Below, piece after piece: positions 57,061 through 64,000 of a stretch of DNA of 64,000 bases. The notes below the pieces were generated by a model. The model ran no database searches and was not told the origin of the DNA. It was given only the letters and a program-made list of their open reading frames with translations. Numbering within the stretch: the first letter of the stretch is position 1; each line of letters starts with the position of its first letter. The DNA comes from Gemmatimonadota bacterium (GTDB lineage Bacteria > JAAXHH01): assembly GCA_026705925.1 (NCBI GenBank), contig JAPOZT010000017.1, forward strand, positions 97,866 through 161,865, written 5' to 3'. Made by a program: the position numbers and the translations under genes.

Positions 57061-57117
57061 AAATGTATACCATGTCATCAAAAAACTATGAAATCTGACA
57101 ACATGGTTTACACATTT
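57061..57117. promoter_or_regulatory. Imperfect inverted repeat upstream of the DUF3883 gene
   Basis: aaatgtataccatgtca ... tgacaacatggtttacacattt. Confidence 0.4.
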
Positions 57118-57169
57118 CACATCTGCTTCGGTCGACTTACACGCCTTTACCGACTGATTTACCTCACAC

Positions 57170-57955
57170 CTACCGCAGCAGGTCGCCCGGAATCCTGGAT
57201 CCTGGATACTCCGCATCAGCGTTGCGCTCGGCGATGATGGCCGGCACCGGATCGGTCCAATAGGCCGGAACGGTGTCGGGGCGCCGGTGCCACGCCAGCA
57301 CCAGGGTGCGGCGCTCGTCGGTCAGGTTTCGATGCGCCGAGTGCAGCACACGGGCATCGGCCAGTACCAGGTCGCCGGCCTTGACGCAGACCTCAACCTG
57401 GTCGGGGTGGTCGCTGAACATGGTGGGATGGTCTTCGGCAATGAAGCGGGCACCCTGTTCATGAGCCGGCACCAGCTGGTCGTGCAGCGGGATGCGCTTA
57501 AGGTGGGTGCCGGGGATGATCTTTAGGCATCCGTTTTCCCGCGAAGTATCGCTCAGGTAGTAGGACACGAAGATGATCTGCGGCCAGGGCGAGCAGCTCA
57601 ACGGATCGTTCCACTGCATCCAGTCCTGGTGCCAGTACAGTGCCGGTTCTCCGGGATCCTTGGTGAGAAGGATGACCCCACCGGTGCTGGCGAAGTCTCC
57701 CAGGCCCATCTGCTCAAGGGCGCGCCGCGTGGCGGGCCAGTCGAGCAGCTTCTGGATGATCGGGTTCTCAGCCCCCTGCGCGGTGACGTGCTGGCCCTGG
57801 TACCTGACGTCGGGTGGCGGCACCCAGTCTTCCATCATGCGCTCGGTTTCGATGCGCAGCTCCTGAAGGAAGGTGTCGCTGAGGATATCGTCGACCACGC
57901 AGAATCCGTCGCGCATTAGTTGTTGGCGCTTTTCAGTGGCTTGTTCGGGGGACAT
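57170..57955 (-). CDS. Phytanoyl-CoA dioxygenase (PhyH) family protein
   Basis: MRDGFCVVDDILSDTFLQELRIETERM...YWHQDWMQWNDPLSCSPWPQIIFVSYYLSDTSRENGCLKIIPGTHLKRIPLHD...LVLADARVLHSAHRNLTDERRTLVLAWHRRP. Confidence 0.92.
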   Translation of the reverse strand: MSPEQATEKRQQLMRDGFCVVDDILSDTFLQELRIETERMMEDWVPPPDVRYQGQHVTAQGAENPIIQKLLDWPATRRALEQMGLGDFASTGGVILLTKDPGEPALYWHQDWMQWNDPLSCSPWPQIIFVSYYLSDTSRENGCLKIIPGTHLKRIPLHDQLVPAHEQGARFIAEDHPTMFSDHPDQVEVCVKAGDLVLADARVLHSAHRNLTDERRTLVLAWHRRPDTVPAYWTDPVPAIIAERNADAEYPGSRIPGDLLR

Positions 57956-58325
57956 GGGATCCTCGTTGTGTGTGGTGAAGCCAGGTCTTTCGATCAATTC
58001 AATCCAGGGAGGCGGAAAACAAGGTATCTACAAAGTATACACGAAACAAGATCGACTAGTGACCCAATCGTAGATTCCCACTACTGGGTCCGCTTTTTCT
58101 TCTCCTTTTACGCCCGCAATACAACGCTCGCCCAAATCCGCACTCTGAATCCGCACAACAGTCGCCTCAGTCACGCCAGCCCGCACGCAAAATCCCATTT
58201 TCGCGCGATTGTTACCAGATTAGCTAAGATTTCTACGACTGATTCGTAAAGGAGCGTTGGTCGCTCACATCGATTCTACGCACGAATGAGACCATTCACC
58301 CGATTTGCAAGGGAGGAATTCGAAC

Positions 58326-58550
58326 ATGGAACTCGCTCAACTTCTCATATCGCCAGGCATGTTGCTGGCGGCCTTCATCTTCTTCTGGCAACAGAACAGA
58401 ATCATCATCGACGAACTGAAGAGAGAGATCGTGCCGCTACGCAAGGAGATCACATCCATCCGTGACGAAATGCACGACATGAACGGACGTCTCGGCCGCG
58501 TAGAGGGTCTGTTGATGACCCTGGACTTCGAAAAACTGCGTAAGAAGTAG
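58326..58550 (+). CDS. Small TM plus coiled-coil protein, tandem paralog 1 of 3
   Basis: MELAQLLISPGMLLAAFIFFWQQNRIIIDELKREIVPLRKEITSIRDEMHDMNGRLGRVEGLLMTL; gggagg RBS. Confidence 0.75.
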   Translation: MELAQLLISPGMLLAAFIFFWQQNRIIIDELKREIVPLRKEITSIRDEMHDMNGRLGRVEGLLMTLDFEKLRKK

Positions 58551-58635
58551 CCGAATCCCGACTGGCGCATTGGCCGGAACGAGAGTGTCTGGCACGCCTG
58601 CCGAACCAGGTTACTCACAAATAGGAGGTAAGACC

Positions 58636-58959
58636 ATGGAACTTGCTCAGCTTCTTGTCACACCAACCACCTTGTTGATGGCCTTCATCTTCTTTTGGAA
58701 GCAGGCCAAAACCGGCAGGGAAGAACTGAGGCGGGAATTGAAGTCAGATATGAGAGATTTGAAGTCTGATATGAGGGATTTGAAGTCTGAACTGAAAACA
58801 GATATGAAAGAACTGAAGGATGAGTTTAAGGAAGAAACAACATCGATTCGCAACGAGGTCGCTTCCATTCGTCTAGAAATGCACGACATGAACGGACGTC
58901 TCAGTCGCGTCGAGGGCCTGCTGATGACATCCGACGTCGCACGATCAGGCAAGGAGTGA
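58636..58959 (+). CDS. Small TM plus coiled-coil protein, tandem paralog 2 of 3
   Basis: MELAQLLVTPTTLLMAFIFFWKQAKTGREELRRELKSDMRDLKSDMRDLKSELKTDMKELKDE...EMHDMNGRLSRVEGLLMTS. Confidence 0.78.
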   Translation: MELAQLLVTPTTLLMAFIFFWKQAKTGREELRRELKSDMRDLKSDMRDLKSELKTDMKELKDEFKEETTSIRNEVASIRLEMHDMNGRLSRVEGLLMTSDVARSGKE

Positions 58960-59045
58960 GGACAGTAAACATGGTATAAGCAGCAAGGCGAGCGGACCTG
59001 GAATAACTGCCGGACTACACCCAAATCCAAGAAGGAGGAAAGACC

Positions 59046-59303
59046 ATGATGGAACTTGCCCAGCTTCTCCTGACACCAGTTACACTGCTAACGGCCTTCA
59101 TCTTCTTCTGGAAACAGACCAAGGCCATAAGTAACGAACTGAGACGGGAACTGAAGTCAGATATGAAGGAAATGAAGGAGGAGTTAAAGGGAGAGATCGC
59201 GTCCGTGCGTACGGAAGTTACCGCCATCCGGGAAGAAACGCACGACATGAACGGACGGCTCGGACGCGTTGAGGGTCTGCTGAAGATCACGGATTCCGGT
59301 TGA
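59046..59303 (+). CDS. Small TM plus coiled-coil protein, tandem paralog 3 of 3
   Basis: MMELAQLLLTPVTLLTAFIFFWKQTKAISNELRRELKSDMKEMKEELKGEIASVRTEVTAIREETHDMNGRLGRVEGLLKI; aaggagg RBS. Confidence 0.78.
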   Translation: MMELAQLLLTPVTLLTAFIFFWKQTKAISNELRRELKSDMKEMKEELKGEIASVRTEVTAIREETHDMNGRLGRVEGLLKITDSG

Positions 59304-59318
59304 ATCCGGCGAACGGTC

Positions 59319-60860
59319 TCAGTCCCCGGCCAGCTTCTTGCGGAGCAACTCGTTCACCATCTTCGGATTCGCTTTGCCCTGGGTCACGCGCATGACCTGG
59401 CCCATGAAGAAGCCGAGGAGTTTGGTCTTTCCGGCGCGATATTCGGCGACGTCGTCTGGATGATCGGCGAGGATGCCGTCGACGACGCCTTCGAGTTCGC
59501 CGGTGTCCGAGATCTGTACGAGGCCCTGCTCCTCGATGACCTGAACCGGTGCCTTGCCGGTCTCGGCCATGGCATCGAGCACGTCCTTACCGATCTTGCC
59601 GCTGATCTTGCCTTCCTTGATCTGTCCGAGGAGCTGGGCGAGGTGATCGGGTGGAATTCGGGCTTCGAGGGTCTGATGGTCGATACGGCTTTCGTGCTGG
59701 ACACGCAGGAGTTCACTGAGCATCCAGTTGCTGACGGTGCGAGCGTCGGCGGATGGCTTGCCGGCCGATCCTCCTGCTGCAACACCGGATGCCCCGCCAG
59801 CCGCATCGCCAACCGCATGGGAGACGCATGCCTCGAAGTAGTCGGCCCGGGTCCGGTTCTCCGTCAGTTGCCGCGCCATGTCCTGCGGCAGTCTGTAGTC
59901 GTCGACGAAGCGCCGCATGCGCACGTCGGGGAGTTCGGGCAGGTCTTCGCCGATCTCGTCCACCCAGGAGCGGGCAATTTCGACGGTTACGAGATCGGGG
60001 TCGGGGAAGTACCGGTAGTCGTGGGCTTCCTCCTTCGACCGCATGGGGAAGGTCTCCCGCTTCTCCTCGTCCCACAGGCGGGTCTGGCGCACGACGGTGC
60101 CGCCGTCTTCGAGCAGCTCGGACTGCCTGGCGATTTCGAATTCGAGCGCGCGTTCCATGGATCGCATGGAGTTCATGTTCTTGATCTCGACGAGTTCGCC
60201 CAGGGGATCGCCGGGCTTGCGGATGGACACGTTGGCGTCGCAGCGCAGGCTGCCCTCATCCATGTTGCCGTCGCAGACGCCGATGTACTGCAGGATCTGC
60301 CGCAGCCGGGCGAGATAGGCCGAGGCTTCGCGGGGACTGCGGATGTCCGGTTCGCTGACGATCTCCATCAGGGGCACGCCCGTCCGGTTGAAATCGATGT
60401 AGCTCAGATCCGGATCGTACCCGGGTTCGTTGTGGATGGACTTGCCGGCTTCTTCCTCCAGGTGGATCCGCCGGAGCCGGACGAAGCGGGGGCCGTCCTC
60501 GCCCTCGATCTCGATGCCGCCGGCCAGGGAAATGGGCTCGCCCGCCCGGTCGTACTGCGAGATCTGGTAGCCCTTGGGCAGGTCCGGATAGAAGTAGTTC
60601 TTGCGGGCGAAGGCGCTGGTTTCGGCCACGTGGCCGTCCACGGCCAGGGCCATGCGGATCGTGTATTCAACGGCGCGGCGGTTCAGGACGGGCAGGACGC
60701 CGGGCATGCCGAGACAGATGGGGCAGACGCGGGTATTTGGTTCGCCGCCGAAGGCCACGGCGCATCCGCAGAAGATCTTCGAGTTGGTCAGGAGCTGGGC
60801 GTGCACTTCCAGCCCGATCACGGATTCGTAGTTCATGTTTCCTTGCTCGTTTGCGCTCAT
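59319..60860 (-). CDS. gatB: Asp-tRNA(Asn)/Glu-tRNA(Gln) amidotransferase subunit B
   Basis: [23 protein letters not shown]...[25 protein letters not shown]...[16 protein letters not shown]. Confidence 0.96.
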   Translation of the reverse strand: MSANEQGNMNYESVIGLEVHAQLLTNSKIFCGCAVAFGGEPNTRVCPICLGMPGVLPVLNRRAVEYTIRMALAVDGHVAETSAFARKNYFYPDLPKGYQISQYDRAGEPISLAGGIEIEGEDGPRFVRLRRIHLEEEAGKSIHNEPGYDPDLSYIDFNRTGVPLMEIVSEPDIRSPREASAYLARLRQILQYIGVCDGNMDEGSLRCDANVSIRKPGDPLGELVEIKNMNSMRSMERALEFEIARQSELLEDGGTVVRQTRLWDEEKRETFPMRSKEEAHDYRYFPDPDLVTVEIARSWVDEIGEDLPELPDVRMRRFVDDYRLPQDMARQLTENRTRADYFEACVSHAVGDAAGGASGVAAGGSAGKPSADARTVSNWMLSELLRVQHESRIDHQTLEARIPPDHLAQLLGQIKEGKISGKIGKDVLDAMAETGKAPVQVIEEQGLVQISDTGELEGVVDGILADHPDDVAEYRAGKTKLLGFFMGQVMRVTQGKANPKMVNELLRKKLAGD

Positions 60861-62368
60861 GACCGCGTCGCCTCCTCGAAGGCGTAGGCCGCTCTCAGAA
60901 TCCGCTCCTCGCCGAAGTGGGGACCGATGATCTGCAGGCCGACGGGCATGCCGCCTGGATCCGTTCCGCAAGGCAGGGAGATGGCCGGAACGCCGGCGAG
61001 GTTGATGGGCACGGTATAGACGTCGGACAGGTACATCTGCAGCGGGTCGTCGATCTTCTCGCCGATGCGGAAGGCGGTGGTGGGCGTGGTGGGCGCCACC
61101 AGGAGGTCGACCTTTTCAAAGGCCTGGTCGAAGTCGCCCTTGATGAGCGTGCGCACACGCTGGGCCTTGTCGTAGTAGGCATCGTAGTAGCCGGCGCTGA
61201 GCACGTAGGTACCGAGCATGATCCGGCGCTTCACCTCGAGGCCGAACCCCCCGCTGCGGGTCGATCCGTACATGGCGTCCAACCGGTCTTCGGGCGCGAG
61301 CGCAGGCGCGCCGACTCCGGCTCCGCTGCTGGTCGGCGCATCAACGGCAGGCGCGCCGCCATCTTCACCCCGGTACCCGTACTTCACCCCGTCATATCGT
61401 GCCAGGTTGGAGGAGGCTTCCGCGGTGACCAGGATATAGTACGCGGCCACGGCGTATTCGGTGTGGGGCAGGTGGACGCTTTCCACGCGGGCGCCGAGGG
61501 ATTCCATGCGTTCGATGGCCCGGCTTACGCTTTCCTTCACGGAAGGGTCGAGGCCCTCGGCCAGGTATTCTTCGGGTACGCCGATGCGCACCCCTTCGAT
61601 GCCGCGCTTCAGGTCTGCCGTGTAGTCCGGCACCGCTTCCGATGCCGACGTGGTGTCCATGGGGTCGTGGCCCGCGATGACGCCCAGTAGCCGCGCGCAG
61701 TCTTCCACGTTCCGGGCCATGGGTCCGACCTGGTCGAAAGAGGATCCGTAGGCGATGATGCCGAAGCGGGAGACCCGTCCGTAGGTGGGCTTGAGTCCCA
61801 CGACGCCGCAGAAAGCCGCGGGCTGGCGGATCGAACCGCCCGTGTCCTCGCCCAGGGCCAGGACCGCCGTGCCCGCCGCCAGGGCCGCGGCGGAACCCCC
61901 GCTTGAGCCGCCCGGCACGCGGGAGGTATCCAGGGGGTTCCGGCAGACGTCGAACACGGAGTTCTCGTTGGAGGACCCCATGCCGAACTGGTCCATGTTG
62001 GTCTTGCCGACGATCACGGCGTCCGCCGCGCGCAACCGGGCGATGACGGTGGCGTCGTAGGGCGGCACGAATCCCTCAAGTATCCGGGAAGCACAGGTGG
62101 TTTCCAGGCCTTTCGTGCAGATGGCGTCCTTGATGGCGATGGGCACGCCGGCCAGCGGTCCGGTCGTTTCGCCGGCAGCGACACGGCGGTCCACCTCCTG
62201 CGCGTCTTCTATCACCGACTCCGGGTCGACCGCGAGATAGGCGTTGATGGCGGGGTCTTTCTCTTCGATGAGGCGCAGGACTTCCCTGGCCGTCTCTTCC
62301 GCGGTCATCTCGCCGGACTTGATCCGCGGCGCCAGGTCGTGGGCCGCCATTTCGATTAAGTTTGCCAC
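60857..62368 (-). CDS. gatA: Asp-tRNA(Asn)/Glu-tRNA(Gln) amidotransferase subunit A
   Basis: [24 protein letters not shown]...[52 protein letters not shown] amidase signature; 4-nt overlap with gatB. Confidence 0.96.
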   Translation of the reverse strand: MANLIEMAAHDLAPRIKSGEMTAEETAREVLRLIEEKDPAINAYLAVDPESVIEDAQEVDRRVAAGETTGPLAGVPIAIKDAICTKGLETTCASRILEGFVPPYDATVIARLRAADAVIVGKTNMDQFGMGSSNENSVFDVCRNPLDTSRVPGGSSGGSAAALAAGTAVLALGEDTGGSIRQPAAFCGVVGLKPTYGRVSRFGIIAYGSSFDQVGPMARNVEDCARLLGVIAGHDPMDTTSASEAVPDYTADLKRGIEGVRIGVPEEYLAEGLDPSVKESVSRAIERMESLGARVESVHLPHTEYAVAAYYILVTAEASSNLARYDGVKYGYRGEDGGAPAVDAPTSSGAGVGAPALAPEDRLDAMYGSTRSGGFGLEVKRRIMLGTYVLSAGYYDAYYDKAQRVRTLIKGDFDQAFEKVDLLVAPTTPTTAFRIGEKIDDPLQMYLSDVYTVPINLAGVPAISLPCGTDPGGMPVGLQIIGPHFGEERILRAAYAFEEATRS

Positions 62369-62398
62369 GCGTTACTCCGGATGCATAGACTCGGCATT

Positions 62399-62496
62399 AT
62401 TCACCACGCGATCTGCGGCATCACGCGGTGGTGTTCGGGATCCGGGCAGGCGCGTCGACCGGGCATTCATCGCGCGATCAACAGGGTCACGCGGTG
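62399..62496. repeat. Duplicated 32-bp 3' end of the FG-GAP gene, 66 bp apart
   Basis: attcaccacgcgatctgcggcatcacgcggtg (62399) vs attcatcgcgcgatcaacagggtcacgcggtg (62465), about 25/32 identical. Confidence 0.65.
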
Positions 62497-63936
62497 AGAC
62501 TCCGTGCCCGGCAGCTCCATCGGCGCCCCGTGCGCGTCCCGTTTCGTAAACGGATGGTGCATGACGATGTCCTGGCGGTCGTCCCGGTTGAGGTCGGTCA
62601 TCCAGGCGAATTCCTCGTCGTTGGGCAGTTCGACCGCCACCTTCTGTGGCTCGTCGGCAAACAGTCGCGGACCGGGCACGCCCACGAAGACATGCAGTTC
62701 CCGGTGGGTCCACTCGATCAGCAGGTCGGCGCGGCCGTTTCCCGTCACGTCCCCAATGAACAGGTTCTTGTTGAACGCGCGCAAGTACTGTTCGCGGTCC
62801 CTTCGCCGTGCGTGTTTTCCGCCCTGCAGCACGACGTCCAGAGGAACCCAACCTGGCTCCCGCGGACTCGGGGCGCCGTCCAGCTGGATGCGCCGCGTGG
62901 CCGTGGCGCGGTCCGGAATGCGGCCGTCGCGCACGTGGTAGAAGGCGACATTCAACCACACGTCATCTCCCATGAAACCCTTGATCCGCTTGAAGAGGCT
63001 GCCTTCGAGGTATTTGTTCTCGATCGAAGTGACGACGAGATCGCCTTTGCCGTCTCTGTCGAGATCGCGGCGCTCAATGGCGATTTGGACCTGGTTTTCG
63101 GTCTGAATCGTGACATCGGGCGTGGACGCGAATCGGATGGGGCTGCCGGGCCCACGTGCACCAGGACCACGGACGTCGGATCCGTCGCCACCAGTTTCGA
63201 GCGCGCCACCAGATCCACCCGCGTCATCGACTCCGAACGCGCCAAAATACACTTCGTAAGCGGATCGTTTGTCCTTGATCCGTGCTCCCTCGAGTACGTA
63301 GACCACCATGTCGGCGATGCCGTCGCCGTTCAGGTCGCCGAACGAATGAAGTGCCCGACCCGTCATTTCCCCGTCGGCAAGCAAGGTGACATCGTCGGAG
63401 TCGAATTGCACGTCAGTGGTGAAGGTCAACGGTTCGGGGTCGAAGAGGCCCTGTTCGTCCTGTACATGCGCTTCGAAGTGGTTTCCGTTCCAGGACACCA
63501 GGTCGACGCGGCCGTCGTCGTTACTGTCGAATCCGTGGATCCGGCTCACGCTCCAGGGGTCGAACCGGTATCCATCGGCGCCGAGGATCGGGTCGAAGTT
63601 GGGAGGAGGACCGACTTCTATCGGATCGGCGAAGGCGTCGCCATCCAATTGTACGTAAATCTGGAAACCATCGTCACCGGGTACGACCAGGTCGGTCTGG
63701 CCATCACCGTTCACGTCTCGGGTGACATCCACGTGCGGCACCTCACCCTCGCGAGGTGCCTGGAAACCGGTCGTGGCTGGCGCGACGGGCTTGACGTTCG
63801 TGGCAGCCGTGACGGTCGCGACGGACACGAGTTCGTGCTCCGTGCCCGAGTCGGGATCCCACACGTTAAGCCGTCCAGGTTCGCCGGTAATCAGGCGTTC
63901 GCGGACTCCTATGCGGGCAACGTCGACGAAGGTCAC
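62467..63936 (-). CDS. FG-GAP/VCBS-type repeat protein, N-terminus unclear
   Basis: Repeated Ca-binding-like DVNGDGQTDLVV, DSNDDGRVDLVS, DLNGDGIADMVV, DLDRDGKGDLVV; GTG start with no signal peptide, in-frame stop just upstream. Confidence 0.8.
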   Translation of the reverse strand: MTFVDVARIGVRERLITGEPGRLNVWDPDSGTEHELVSVATVTAATNVKPVAPATTGFQAPREGEVPHVDVTRDVNGDGQTDLVVPGDDGFQIYVQLDGDAFADPIEVGPPPNFDPILGADGYRFDPWSVSRIHGFDSNDDGRVDLVSWNGNHFEAHVQDEQGLFDPEPLTFTTDVQFDSDDVTLLADGEMTGRALHSFGDLNGDGIADMVVYVLEGARIKDKRSAYEVYFGAFGVDDAGGSGGALETGGDGSDVRGPGARGPGSPIRFASTPDVTIQTENQVQIAIERRDLDRDGKGDLVVTSIENKYLEGSLFKRIKGFMGDDVWLNVAFYHVRDGRIPDRATATRRIQLDGAPSPREPGWVPLDVVLQGGKHARRRDREQYLRAFNKNLFIGDVTGNGRADLLIEWTHRELHVFVGVPGPRLFADEPQKVAVELPNDEEFAWMTDLNRDDRQDIVMHHPFTKRDAHGAPMELPGTESHRVTLLIAR

Positions 63937-64000
63937 ACCGGGACTATCGAAGGTTCATGCCCTCGTTAATCGCATAAATAACATTGATGGACGGAAGCCA

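Noticed and set aside
58060-58100. GACCCA...TGGGTC hairpin followed by T-rich tract
   Set aside because: Only a 6-bp stem with an 18-nt loop; too weak to call a terminator.
62369-62466. Search for gatC next to gatA/gatB
   Set aside because: No gatC-like ORF in the intergenic gap; gatC is often unlinked, so not treated as anomalous.

Overview
GC-rich bacterial chromosomal window of about 64 kb. The gene content (sulfatases, phytanoyl-CoA dioxygenases, Gfo/Idh/MocA oxidoreductases, spermidine/putrescine-type ABC importer) suggests an uncultured environmental lineage, possibly Latescibacterota/Poribacteria-like; this is inference only. No rRNA, CRISPR array, prophage or transposase was recognised. 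Housekeeping genes: dgt, gatA/gatB, purE/purK, queF, tRNA-Glu(CTC), tRNA-Gln(CTG) and an ABC-F ATPase. Catabolic and transport genes: potABCD-like operon plus two orphan PotD paralogs, a Rieske oxygenase, three PhyH genes, two sulfatases, three Gfo/Idh genes, a sugar isomerase and two tandem D-threonine-aldolase-like genes. Points most worth a second look: (1) a single ORF fusing a histidine phosphatase to a complete TagI DNA-glycosylase; (2) a tandem triplet of small TM plus coiled-coil proteins with a larger relative elsewhere in the window; (3) an arsR-arsI pair whose ArsR ends in a vicinal Cys-Cys, with an operator-like palindrome over the start codon; (4) a YpdA-like gene followed by a 1-nt-overlapping CxxC membrane protein, with a bacilliredoxin in the same window; (5) a cluster of DnaA-box consensus 9-mers; (6) repeated tandem duplications of the extreme 3' ends of genes just past their stop codons; (7) an ABC-F gene preceded by an upstream ORF that spans a terminator and ends in a 9 x 15-bp array; (8) a sulfatase 5' fragment left as a pseudogene. 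All calls come from reading the sequence and ORF translations; no database search was run.
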